Assembly: GCA_963667005.1 (NCBI GenBank)
Contig: OY762937.1
Span: 620,001-684,000 of the forward strand
Direction: 5' to 3'
DNA: 64,000 nt
Origin: G963662605 sp963667005
GTDB lineage: Bacteria; Bacteroidota; Ignavibacteria; Ignavibacteriales; Ignavibacteriaceae
Made by a program: the position numbers and the translations under genes. Each line of letters begins with the position of its first letter. Positions within the stretch are counted from its first letter, which is position 1. The notes beneath the pieces are model-generated. The model was not told where the DNA came from, did not search any database, and was given only the letters and a program-made list of their open reading frames with translations. Shown here piece after piece: positions 10,401 through 17,837 of this stretch.

Positions 10401-10490
10401 GCATTCGGATTTCCGTTTGAAACGATTTTAGGTAAGCAGCAGCGGTTTGATTGTATGAAGTATGTGTTACAGTTCTTAACAGAAAAATAA
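7428..10490 (+). CDS. Lipoprotein N-acetylmuramoyl-L-alanine amidase-like protein with golvesin-like insert and FN3 domain
   Basis: The 1020-residue protein starts with a lipoprotein signal peptide (lipobox LLDGC, Cys20) and a K/T/V-rich linker. An Amidase_3-like fold can be traced: PSHGR (His202), VED (Glu225), LALHTD (His502) and LLEVLS (Glu587) match the zinc ligands and catalytic glutamate of cell-wall amidases. Between Glu225 and His502 sits an inserted beta-rich domain of about 140 residues (YSGTENPFRMGTCRM to ADAVRFGGGMG) like the golvesin C-terminal domain. A fibronectin type III domain follows near residues 640-730 and then an unknown region. Similar proteins are often annotated as xanthan lyase. 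I infer an outer-membrane-anchored peptidoglycan amidase. It may be cotranscribed with uvrA. Confidence 0.7.
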   Translation: MKHLGRVIPVFILYLLLDGCGTHQAIKQKEPEHVVEIKKDTTVVVVQPVDTTTRKIDTVKTVPQKSLEGDVQKLFTQIHFSFSLPKGVVVEKVKTDSAAGLVSIYCNELLSWMPFRENTVREIYDSLKPYFVKAIPAPSIKMYSLSKPIEELIPNFYRAAKSSYDNSRIPQGKGVQVVRDISKPYAVSAGLQNRNLVVWPSHGRYYANKSARWEWQRPRLFQTVEDLLSYSIVVPYLIPMLENAGANVYVPRERDIQTSEVIVDNDSPQDVSSGAYEEKPTGTSVIKNWIENGFAKRDTYSGTENPFRMGTCRMLVSDTIVGTKIVWTPDIPRKGEYAVYITYKASAQNSNAVHYVVNHSGGNSEFFINQQIGGDTWFYLGTFEFEKGRDALKGSVTVDNKCASAGLNITADAVRFGGGMGQVVRDGSTSGMPKFAEAARYWLQTAGMPDTLVYRLNEDSEYKDDYQSRPEYVNFLCGVPKGPANNRSAGLHIPVDMSLALHTDAGIAKQDSVVGTMSIYSIKDFKGSEYYPDGYSRFAARDAADIIQTQIVNDIKSVYNKNWVRRSLRNADYSEAMRPNVPAVLLEVLSHQNFADMQYAHDPKFKMALARSIYKGIVKYFSVYSNTPYVIQPLPVSHLASGINGDGSITLSWKAEKDSLEPTAAPSMFIVYRRTGNGGFDNGTVTTHNGITFDDVKPNTVYSFKVTAVNAGGESFPSEIISAGISTISKKQVLVINGFHRLAPPASISTPGFEGFLNFSDAGVPYKYSVDFTGAQSDFNPASEYKSNDAPGHGASYADFEGKVIAGNTFDYPVVHGEAILAAGYSFASCGDDAVIDNAIDLNSYATLDIIYGEEKSNSGGTSLGVVPHDLSIKLKKYLSKKGSIFITGAYISSDIFKTPGRSDVSVFTNESLHYDFAGSHVSMSGEVWSCAPDVFPNNFILRFNTAENDSIYKVEAPDGVQPLYKAKTILRYAENRISAGIAYKNSYGIIAFGFPFETILGKQQRFDCMKYVLQFLTEK

Positions 10491-10507
10491 TTCCCCCGCT
10501 ATCCGAT

Positions 10508-11053
10508 TTATTTGAAAAACATATCCTCGTAATAGTCTACCCCAAAGAACCCTGAATACTCTGTTAAGATTATTGTGTCGGCGCGCATGTATCTATCCCA
10601 ATTGAGTTGGCCGATTTCTATTTCTTTCTTCGCGCCCTCTCTGTTAATATAAAAAGAGTAAACTGTCCGCCTGGATTTCCCCTTCGTCCGGTAAACGCGT
10701 TTATCAATAACTTGATAAGCTACATCCTTAACCTCATCATCAGCATATGCCCTATTGAGTTTATCCGCGCCGATAACGAAAACAGTTCCGATTATTATCG
10801 AATATATCAATGCTGTTTTAATCATTCGGACATTGCTATCGAACAGTGCCCCTTGATACTGATAATAAATGAAAAAGCACAGCGCGGTGATTATGAAGCC
10901 GATACTGAACATTGCGGCGAAAAATAAAAAACCATCAAATGTGTTTTTTAAGTCCTGTCCCATAAAAATAAATGCAACCACGACTATAGCCAGGAGCACA
11001 GCTTCAATTACATCGCTGAGCATAATCGGATTGTTTGAGGATGAAAGACGCAT
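10508..11053 (-). CDS. Hypothetical integral membrane protein
   Basis: 181 residues with three hydrophobic segments (about residues 12-32, 38-65 and 80-98) followed by a soluble, charged tail rich in Tyr, Lys and Arg (KRVYRTKGKSRRTVYSFYI). No family recognised. The start codon lies 3 bases beyond the stop of the large receiver/PPDK gene, so it is very likely translated from the same message. The tail could be cytoplasmic or periplasmic; the sequence does not decide. Confidence 0.6.
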   Translation of the reverse strand: MRLSSSNNPIMLSDVIEAVLLAIVVVAFIFMGQDLKNTFDGFLFFAAMFSIGFIITALCFFIYYQYQGALFDSNVRMIKTALIYSIIIGTVFVIGADKLNRAYADDEVKDVAYQVIDKRVYRTKGKSRRTVYSFYINREGAKKEIEIGQLNWDRYMRADTIILTEYSGFFGVDYYEDMFFK

Positions 11054-11056
11054 CAG

Positions 11057-14035
11057 CTATTCTTTCGGTTTTAATACAACGCCCATGCCCTGGTGCCCGT
11101 TGAGCTTAACAACGATCGGCTTCGAGAATTCGATATGGCGCGTATAAACCATTTCTTCAACCGGTTTTTGTTCAAGCAGCCAATCCCAATCCAGATAACC
11201 CAGACTCTGAAAGGTGTTAACGGTCAGATATCCGACGCGGAAAGCCGTCAGGTTTTGGAAGAAGTGCGAACCTTGCGATGGGGTCACTGCGAAATCTTTA
11301 AATCCCGATTCAATTATCACACTCGCACCGCTGATCTGGTCCCATGTTATCGGTATGCCAAGCCACGGATCAAGACTTCCCCACCTGCCGACACCAATCA
11401 GCAGATACGGTTTCTTTGCGGCAATAAGCTTACTGTTCAACTTGCGAACCTCGGCAGCTACTTCCCGGCTCTTACCACGGTCGAATTTATGGTAATCAAC
11501 CACGATGACGTCATATAAGTTATCCATTATTCCATTACCCAAAATCATTGGACTCTCACAAAGCAGATCACCACGATCATATTCTTCAATATTGATGGGC
11601 TCTGTATCAAACGTGATGACAAGCGGCCGCATTTGCAGCATGGCAAACTCCATCATACCGGATTCGTTATTCATCCGCACTGCAAATTCAATTTCAACCT
11701 GTGTACCCATTCCCCAGCTGCCGATAGGAAGCAGCTTAGTAAGAATATCCGAAAGAGGGAATATCTTCTGTTTCAGAATCGGGGCAAAAGTTACAATGCG
11801 CGGACCGTTACGTGAAATACCGTCATAGACTGTTTCGTTTTCAACTGAATAAGTTGATGCGACGTAGTGCAAAGTACCGTCTTTTTCTGCCATCGTTAAA
11901 TCATAAGCCTTCACCTGGCTTGCAGGTGTTCCGCATTTCCCCAAATCCAAACTTGATTCAAGATCAAGAGCATAAAACTTTCTCTGTGAATTCCGCACGG
12001 TTTCCTTCGCAGAGAAAAACTGCAGCATGTGCTTTGGATACTTGGGACAGAAGCGGATTGAATTACCACCCTCAACGACCAACTTACCAAGCCCGAGTCC
12101 GACATATGTTATACCATCTGAAGTTTTTTGCGGTGAGACCGGATAAAAATTATATGACTTACCTACTCCGGCAAAATCAGGATAGAATCTTGATTCATGC
12201 CGCGTTCCCACACATGTCTGAATGATGACGGCCATCTTCTCTTCTTCTAATCCGTACTCGGTTGATTTTACATAATCACGTGCTTTCTTCAAGAATGTAG
12301 AAGCATAAACACAACGGATGCTTTGTATCAACTCCCGCAGACGGATTTCGTTATCGGGATTATTGTTTGGAATCATGTAGGTGTCATACACACCTGCGAA
12401 CGGCTGAAATTGCGAGTCCTCCAAAAGACTTGAGGAGCGCACTGCAAGAGGCTCTTTGATAATTGCAAGGAATGAACGGAGCTTTGTAACCACTTCGCTC
12501 GGGAAGTGCGGTGCGTGAAGAAAACGCTCTAATATTTCTTCATCAGTAGCTTCACTGAGTGCGAAATACTCCAGATTGTTCTCTTTCATGAACCTGTCGA
12601 ATATATCCGTTGCAATCACCACAGCAGAGGGAACAAATATATCAATGCCGGAAAAACTTTCGCGCAGCTTCGTGTTGTTCAAAAGATTATTGATAAAACT
12701 CAAGCCACGTGCCTTGCCGCCGAGAGAGCCGGTACCAATCTGGGCAAACCCGTATTTATGATCAAATGTATCTTTATTATAATCAATCGTCATACCGCGC
12801 TGACGGAATTCCTTATACATACGCACCATCTTGAGGATTTCCTGACGTAAATCCTCGGTGGACATAAAATCGGAGACCTTTTGCGGACGCAGCCTATGTG
12901 CGAGCCAGAACTCCGTACGTGCTTTCAGCCATTTGGAAAAGTGGTTTCTGCTCGCGTGATACTGAATACTTTCAGCAGGGACTTTTCTGATCTGCTCTTC
13001 GAAGGTATTGAGGTTATTTGCCCTGCCGACTTCAACGCCATCGCCAGTTGTAAATACAAAATCCCCGAATCCGAAATTATGCAGCATGTAATCACGCAGC
13101 TCGTGCAGCAAGTGCTGCGAACCCTTGTGCACAAATGCGACGCCGATCTTTTTTACTTCTTCGGCATACGCCTCATTGGACGACTGAACAAGAATAGGGA
13201 TATCCGGCTGTGCTTCTTTCACACGTTGTGCAAATTTTATTCCGGCTTCCGAATCTTTAAGCCCGTTTATTCTGAATGTGTTGTCTGTTATAACGCCGAG
13301 AATATTTTCCTTGTACTTTTCAAAACACTCCCACGCCTCCTCATAATTCGTACATAACAGAATTTTCGGGCGCGCACGCATTCGCAAAAATTTGTGTGTT
13401 AGATTTATACCTTCTGAAATCAGCCGGAGAGACTGATCAAAAATCTCACGATAAATGAGCGGCAGGTATGACGAATAAAACTTTACATTATCTTCCACAA
13501 GAATGATGGACTGCACACCCACCGTAGCGGTATCATGCTCAACATTGAACTCATCTTCAACACTCTTTATCATTGCAATAAGCAGATGATAATCGCCCTG
13601 CCAAATAAAAATCCGGTCGAAGATGGAACCGTCATAATGCGTCACCATTTCCTTACGTTCACGGTTATCATACGCAAGGAGAACAACAGGCATATTATGT
13701 CCCGCCTGACGCAGCATCTGTGTAAATTTGACCGGGTGCATATCTTGTATGTGCAGTGTAACAATAACCAGATCGAAATGATCTTCCATGCCGACGACTT
13801 CCAGAGCCTCATTACCTGTTGTTACGTGAGTTATTTCAGGAGCCTGACTCAGATTCAATACCTGATACTCCTGCCGGATTAACTCGTATAGCTTACCTTC
13901 TTCTTCAAACAGATAATAGTCATACAAACTCGAGACAAGAAGAATGTCCCGAATTTTAAACTTCATAAGTTTTTGAAAATTGCGGATACGGCTGGCAAAC
14001 ATATCTTCGATATGAAATTGATCGCTCTTATTCAT
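11057..14035 (-). CDS. Receiver-like plus PEP synthase/PPDK N-terminal (pyruvate-binding) domain protein
   Basis: A 992-residue cytoplasmic protein. An N-terminal receiver-like domain (residues 25-160) lacks the phospho-acceptor Asp (VIVTLHI). A second receiver-like domain keeps the acidic pair (ILVEDN), the acceptor Asp (GVITDN), Ser (VQSSN) and Lys (VHKGS). From about residue 430 comes a PPDK_N/PEP synthase ATP-grasp domain (TGSLGGKARGL, AVRSSSLLEDSQFQPFAGVYDT, ending LQMRPLV). There is no phosphohistidine motif (TxGGxTCHAA) and no PEP-binding barrel. A conserved-looking C-terminus (GRWGSLDPWLGIP, SQGSHFFQNLT) follows. It cannot make PEP by the usual swinging-histidine route, so a regulatory or phosphotransfer role is inferred. 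Overall architecture is familiar from FCB genomes, but function is unknown to me. Confidence 0.7.
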   Translation of the reverse strand: MNKSDQFHIEDMFASRIRNFQKLMKFKIRDILLVSSLYDYYLFEEEGKLYELIRQEYQVLNLSQAPEITHVTTGNEALEVVGMEDHFDLVIVTLHIQDMHPVKFTQMLRQAGHNMPVVLLAYDNRERKEMVTHYDGSIFDRIFIWQGDYHLLIAMIKSVEDEFNVEHDTATVGVQSIILVEDNVKFYSSYLPLIYREIFDQSLRLISEGINLTHKFLRMRARPKILLCTNYEEAWECFEKYKENILGVITDNTFRINGLKDSEAGIKFAQRVKEAQPDIPILVQSSNEAYAEEVKKIGVAFVHKGSQHLLHELRDYMLHNFGFGDFVFTTGDGVEVGRANNLNTFEEQIRKVPAESIQYHASRNHFSKWLKARTEFWLAHRLRPQKVSDFMSTEDLRQEILKMVRMYKEFRQRGMTIDYNKDTFDHKYGFAQIGTGSLGGKARGLSFINNLLNNTKLRESFSGIDIFVPSAVVIATDIFDRFMKENNLEYFALSEATDEEILERFLHAPHFPSEVVTKLRSFLAIIKEPLAVRSSSLLEDSQFQPFAGVYDTYMIPNNNPDNEIRLRELIQSIRCVYASTFLKKARDYVKSTEYGLEEEKMAVIIQTCVGTRHESRFYPDFAGVGKSYNFYPVSPQKTSDGITYVGLGLGKLVVEGGNSIRFCPKYPKHMLQFFSAKETVRNSQRKFYALDLESSLDLGKCGTPASQVKAYDLTMAEKDGTLHYVASTYSVENETVYDGISRNGPRIVTFAPILKQKIFPLSDILTKLLPIGSWGMGTQVEIEFAVRMNNESGMMEFAMLQMRPLVITFDTEPINIEEYDRGDLLCESPMILGNGIMDNLYDVIVVDYHKFDRGKSREVAAEVRKLNSKLIAAKKPYLLIGVGRWGSLDPWLGIPITWDQISGASVIIESGFKDFAVTPSQGSHFFQNLTAFRVGYLTVNTFQSLGYLDWDWLLEQKPVEEMVYTRHIEFSKPIVVKLNGHQGMGVVLKPKE

Positions 14036-14148
14036 TTCCGGGTTTCCTGCGTTACAAGATGGAATGTAATAATATATTGATAGGAAATATAAGAGAATTA
14101 CCGAAATGCGGGAAAAGATAAATTGAGAGAATAAGGCTCAATATTCTA

Positions 14149-14181
14149 TTCCTAGCCCATGACCTAAGTCATGGCTAGGAA
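14149..14181. repeat. Palindromic repeat family TTCCTAGCCCATG, copy 2
   Basis: Arms TTCCTAGCCCATGAC and GTCATGGCTAGGAA pair with one bulged C around a 4-base centre. It lies between the start of the receiver/PPDK gene and the stop of the DinB-like gene, both minus strand. It is related to 2775-2808 and 36047-36080. Confidence 0.75.
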
Positions 14182-14192
14182 GGAAAATCCGA

Positions 14193-14663
14193 TTATTTGA
14201 TTTGTCCCAGATGATGTTTCATATGCTCTACATAATCATCAAACAAATATTGCATAGTGAATTTGCTCTGCTGTTCGGCTGGAATCCATGAAATTTGTTC
14301 TGAGGTGTATTTTGTTATCACCTCTTTAAGGTTTTCTGCGGGTGTATTGGCAATGAGGTGTGCGATGTGGAGATTGTAATATTTCCACAAGTTGACCAGC
14401 GCTTCCCACGATTCAGTCTGATAGTGCTGAACATTCACCCAGTCATCCTGCTGATAGCGCGGGAAAAACTTATCGTCGGCAAATTGCATGCGCACAAATC
14501 GCTGATGATTGTTACAAGCAGAATCAATCAAATGCCCGATCACCTGACGAGGCGACCACTTGCCCGGCGCACGAGGTACAGCACTTGCTTCTTCACTCAA
14601 GTTAAGAAGTTCATCTGTGGTTGACTCTATAAGCGAGGTAAATTCTTTAATGGCTATACTCAT
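14193..14663 (-). CDS. DinB-like superfamily protein
   Basis: A 156-residue four-helix protein of the DinB/YfiT superfamily. The typical features are PGKWSPRQVIGHLIDS in the second helix, with a His in the metal position, and the C-terminal YVEHMKHHLGQI, which supplies the further His ligands. Members are metal-binding and include thiol transferases, but most have no assigned reaction. It starts 18 bases after the stop of the AEC transporter gene, so they probably form an operon. Confidence 0.8.
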   Translation of the reverse strand: MSIAIKEFTSLIESTTDELLNLSEEASAVPRAPGKWSPRQVIGHLIDSACNNHQRFVRMQFADDKFFPRYQQDDWVNVQHYQTESWEALVNLWKYYNLHIAHLIANTPAENLKEVITKYTSEQISWIPAEQQSKFTMQYLFDDYVEHMKHHLGQIK

Positions 14664-14681
14664 AAATATCCTTTTAAATTT

Positions 14682-15623
14682 TTAAATATACCCCCACGAC
14701 CGCAGCATTATAAGTCCCGCGGAAATGGTGAAAATTGACAAAATTGTGGAGATTAGCACGATACTGCTCGATAGGCGGCTGTTCGCTCCCATCGCGTCTG
14801 CCATAACATAGCTGACAATTGCCGTCGGCGATGAAAACAATATAAATAGAATAAGTAAATCACCTCCGCGGAACCCATACCAAATCGCCCCAGTGGTTAA
14901 CAGCAGTGGGACTACTACAATTTTTATCAGCGAAGCCGTTATCGCAAGTTTCGGCAGCTCTTTCCAGCTTCCGTTGCTCAACGTCGCACCGATTCCCATC
15001 AACGCCAACGGCAAAGTCAGTGCTGCGAGATAACTCACCGAACGGTCTAGTACTTCCGGCAGCTTAATATGAAGTCCGGAAAGTATCATTGCCAAAATCA
15101 TGCAAATAATGAGCGGATTAGTTAAAATCTCGTTTAATACTTGAATTTTAGAAAGCTTTCTTTTATTCTTCAACGGAAATGCCAAGGCAATTACAGCAAG
15201 AACATTGTACAACGGAATAACAAACGCGAGCATGAAAGATGTTTTGCCGAGCATTGCACGACTTGCATTGCCGATAAGCGCCACACCGATAATCGCCGAA
15301 TTGCCCCTGAAGCTTGCCTGAATGAATGCACCCTTACTCTCGGGATCGGTTTTAAAAAACACGGCAACTGCCCACGCCAGCAAAAAAGTTACAAAGGTGC
15401 CGATGTAGATATATTCTATCAGCTTAAAATCCATGATGTTGGATATATCTACTTTGACCACTTCGTTGAATACCAAAGCGGGAAGCGCAATGTTAAAAAC
15501 AATTTTGGATGAGACAGAATTAAATTGCGGGGTGAGAATGTTCAATCGCTGGAGTACATACCCCAATCCGATAATAATGAAGACGGGAAATACGGTGTTG
15601 GCTATGAATATGAGCTGCTGCAC
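14682..15623 (-). CDS. AEC family (auxin-efflux-carrier-like) transporter
   Basis: 313 residues with about ten hydrophobic segments in two similar halves, as in the AEC/BART superfamily. Typical segments are IGLGYVLQRLNILTP at the start, FRGNSAIIGVALIG in the first half and SSPTAIVSYVMADAMG in the second. Bacterial members export or exchange small organic acids such as malate; the substrate here cannot be told. The inner membrane is the expected location. The gene precedes the DinB-like gene on the same strand. Confidence 0.85.
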   Translation of the reverse strand: MQQLIFIANTVFPVFIIIGLGYVLQRLNILTPQFNSVSSKIVFNIALPALVFNEVVKVDISNIMDFKLIEYIYIGTFVTFLLAWAVAVFFKTDPESKGAFIQASFRGNSAIIGVALIGNASRAMLGKTSFMLAFVIPLYNVLAVIALAFPLKNKRKLSKIQVLNEILTNPLIICMILAMILSGLHIKLPEVLDRSVSYLAALTLPLALMGIGATLSNGSWKELPKLAITASLIKIVVVPLLLTTGAIWYGFRGGDLLILFILFSSPTAIVSYVMADAMGANSRLSSSIVLISTILSIFTISAGLIMLRSWGYI

Positions 15624-15670
15624 GGCTGTCCGTTTAAATATTGAATTTCAGTAATTCAATATATTGTTTT

Positions 15671-15796
15671 TACCGCAAAGGTCGCAAAGCACGCAAAGAA
15701 TTATTATTTCAGAACCGCATCACCACGTCTTAAAACGATAACAATAGACATTCAGACTTTAAAAATCTCTGCGAACTTTGCGTTCTTAGCGGTTAA
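15671..15796. repeat. Long inverted repeat of the ACCGCAAAG...CTTTGCG type
   Basis: The left end (ACCGCAAAGGTCGCAAAGC) and right end (CTTTGCGTTCTTAGCGGTTAA) are imperfect inverted copies around a roughly 70-base centre. Fragments with the same motif lie at 49513-49541 and 50988-51014. The right arm reaches into the stop codon of the DUF6132 gene (15793-15795). I recall this motif as a common dispersed intergenic repeat in environmental bacteria, but could not check. Confidence 0.65.
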
Positions 15797-15996
15797 TTTT
15801 TCTCTGCTTGTTTTTTCTTGCTGGGGAAAGCAAATATTGCAGCCACAAGCGCTCCATATGCTGTGCTTATATACGGATTGCTCTGAATGGGACATGTACC
15901 GCTCGCACAACCAATAAAGTAGTAATATGAATATCCTGCAACTGCTCCAAGCAGTACGATGGCAATCTGTTTGATTCTGGTTTTATTTAAATTCAT
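15793..15996 (-). CDS. DUF6132 family small membrane protein
   Basis: A 67-residue protein with two hydrophobic helices. The pattern GAVAGYSYYYFIGCASGTCP followed by SNPYISTAYGA is characteristic of the DUF6132 family (formerly unnamed in Bacteroidota), with two conserved cysteines in GCASGTCPI. These genes often lie near thioredoxin or rhodanese-like genes, but not here. The two cysteines may have a redox or metal role; this is inference. Its stop codon overlaps the right arm of the inverted repeat at 15671-15796. Confidence 0.75.
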   Translation of the reverse strand: MNLNKTRIKQIAIVLLGAVAGYSYYYFIGCASGTCPIQSNPYISTAYGALVAAIFAFPSKKKQAEKN

Positions 15997-16029
15997 AACT
16001 CTAACTCAAATAATTCAACTCTTTTACTA

Positions 16030-16132
16030 GCCTCTTCTCTTCCACAGAACTCTGCGAGCAAAGTGCGAAGAGGGATAAGAACTAAATCATTCTACCTCTC
16101 TCTCCCTCTGGGAGAGAGATTGAGAGTGAGGG
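16030..16132. repeat. Dispersed double-hairpin repeat, copy 2 (left half decayed)
   Basis: Bases 16095-16132 are identical to 955-992 (38 bases, hairpin plus TGAGGG end). The left half (CCTCTTCTC...GAAGAGG, 16030-16075) resembles the first hairpin of the other copies, but is longer and diverged. It lies between the DUF6132 gene and the asparaginase stop, a 235-base gap with nothing else recognisable. Confidence 0.7.
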
Positions 16133-16231
16133 CCTTTCGGACCACTCGCACTAGTTGATAGCTCACACTTCAGAGAAGGAGAGTAGTTCTTTTCCTATTC
16201 TATTTGATGCAGGAACTGTAAAAGGATTCAG

Positions 16232-17206
16232 CTATCCTTCGAAGAGTTTTCTGAGAGCGGCCTGATCTTCCGTCATTCCGAGAGCAAGCATCAGTTTTAT
16301 GCGGGCTTTTTGCCCGTTGAGGTAGTCAGCAAAGATAACACCAAGTTTGTGCAGCCATTTTCCTGCACCGGGATATCCGTAAATGTCCAAAGTTTCTCCG
16401 GCGGGACATCTGGAGACGAGCACAACAGGAATATTTTTCTGAACAGCGTATTCTATTCCGTGAAAAGCTTCAGGAGGAACATTTCCAACACCCATTGCTT
16501 CGACAACAATGCCGGTAACACCGCTGTCTACGGAAAATTTAAAGAATTTTTCGTCCATACCAGCGTAACATTTAATCAAATCAACGTTCGATATGACCTT
16601 TTCTGTCTTTATTATTTCAAGTTTGCGCGGAAGGCGGTTGAAAATCACTCTGCCGTTCTGTACAAAGCCCAAAGCACCGAAATCCAGGCTATGAAATGTC
16701 TCTATGTTATCAGTATGTGTCTTCGTTACTTCGCTCGCAGCATTGATCTCTCCGTTCAAACAGACCAGAACACCCATATCTCTGCTGTTCGGGTTCAAAC
16801 ATATGTGAATGGAGTCCAATAAATTACGCGGACCGTCCCAATCCGGCTCCGAACTGTTCTTCATCGAGCCGGTAACAACCACCGGGACTTTGTTTTCGAG
16901 TGTGAGGTCGAGTAAATAACTTGTCTCTTCCAATGTATCGGTGCCATGAGTAACAACAACTCCGTCATATTTGCCTGTGGAGAGGTACTCTTTAATCTTT
17001 TGCGATAGAAAATACATCCGCTCGGGTGTCATATGCGGCCCCGGATACTTACCGAAGTCATAGACATCAACATTTGCAATGTCTTTAATACCCGGAATAA
17101 GCGGAAGCAGCTCATCACCGGAGAAATGGGGAACAGCTGCACCGGTTTCGTTATCAATTTTCATCGAAAATGTTCCGCCGGTAAACACAACGAGTATGTT
17201 TTTCAT
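16232..17206 (-). CDS. L-asparaginase, type I-like
   Basis: Hydrolyses asparagine to aspartate and ammonia. The nucleophile motif FTGGTFS (Thr12) stands at the N-terminus and the second catalytic motif VVTHGTDTLEET near residue 88; VVVTGSMKNSSEPDWDGPRN follows, as usual. No signal peptide, so it is cytoplasmic and of the type I class. I choose the ATG at 17206; an in-frame GTG two codons upstream is possible. Length (325 residues) is normal. It diverges from the ATP-grasp/KamA operon across a 600-base region. Confidence 0.88.
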   Translation of the reverse strand: MKNILVVFTGGTFSMKIDNETGAAVPHFSGDELLPLIPGIKDIANVDVYDFGKYPGPHMTPERMYFLSQKIKEYLSTGKYDGVVVTHGTDTLEETSYLLDLTLENKVPVVVTGSMKNSSEPDWDGPRNLLDSIHICLNPNSRDMGVLVCLNGEINAASEVTKTHTDNIETFHSLDFGALGFVQNGRVIFNRLPRKLEIIKTEKVISNVDLIKCYAGMDEKFFKFSVDSGVTGIVVEAMGVGNVPPEAFHGIEYAVQKNIPVVLVSRCPAGETLDIYGYPGAGKWLHKLGVIFADYLNGQKARIKLMLALGMTEDQAALRKLFEG

Positions 17207-17212
17207 AACCAC

Positions 17213-17751
17213 ATCACCATCTGTTGACTGAATTTTTACCTACACCTAACAATTTACTTTAAGTGTTTCGTTTAAAATACAATTTTCCCTATCAAACGTC
17301 ACTGAAATTATTTTTATGGACGCTCGCAACCCGGAATGACAAAAAATTTTTGGCGCAGCCCACTGATTAAGAATATTTTTAATATCTTTTCATGTTGTCG
17401 GGCGTTTGCAGAAAAAATTTTTCGAGCATCGCAACTCCAAAAAATTTTTGTCACAGCCCGTGCATCACCCGAGCGCCTCATTAAAAAAATAATTTCTCAC
17501 TATTGAGAAATTATTTTTTGAAACGTTTTACGCGTCCCCAACAACAAAAATTTCAACATCACTTTCATCCTCTGTTCATGCGGTTATTATGCATGTGATA
17601 TTTCTCGCCCTGCTTATCAGGTACTTTAAAACATTTTTAAACGTTGCCGCAAGATTCTTCAAGGCATTGTCAAATATTTCTGGCACAATTTTTTTTGCGT
17701 GACGAGAATTTTTCTGTTTTTATTTTTTTTCTTGGTGTGTTGCGCAATGTG
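17213..17751. other. Long intergenic region with phased-looking A6T5 tracts
   Basis: No credible gene lies here. The palindromic tract AAAAAATTTTT occurs at 17341-17351, 17412-17422 and 17439-17449, and again, as A6T6, at 17809-17820 beside the next gene's start. Copies 1 and 3 are followed by related sequence (CAGCCC). Such tracts curve DNA. A strong hairpin at 17484-17519 divides the region. A copy of CCCGGAATGAC (17330-17340) matches one end of the dispersed repeat found at 42305-42333. Confidence 0.5.
17484..17519. terminator. Orphan bidirectional terminator-like hairpin
   Basis: A perfect 16-base stem (AAAAAATAATTTCTCA and its complement) closes on the 4-base loop CTAT and ends in T6 on both strands. 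This is the form of a bidirectional intrinsic terminator. It lies between divergent genes, so no annotated transcript should end here. It may belong to an unseen small RNA, a leader, or an old insertion. Confidence 0.6.
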
Positions 17752-17781
17752 TTGACTTCTCTTATATAAGTATTATATTTG
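17752..17781 (+). promoter_or_regulatory. Predicted promoter of the ligase-GNAT-kamA operon
   Basis: TTGACT (17752-17757), a 16-base spacer and TATATT (17774-17779) match a sigma-70 promoter. The same bases read TATATTTG, which also fits the Bacteroidota TAnnTTTG element. A ribosome site AAGGAG follows at 17802-17807. Confidence 0.55.
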
Positions 17782-17837
17782 AATAAAAAAAATAATAAAA
17801 TAAGGAGCAAAAAATTTTTTCATCGCGTGATACTCGT

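Noticed and set aside
17341..17820. AAAAAATTTTT copies as a CRISPR-like array
   Set aside because: The units are short, their spacing is irregular (71, 27 and 370 bases) and no cas gene is near.
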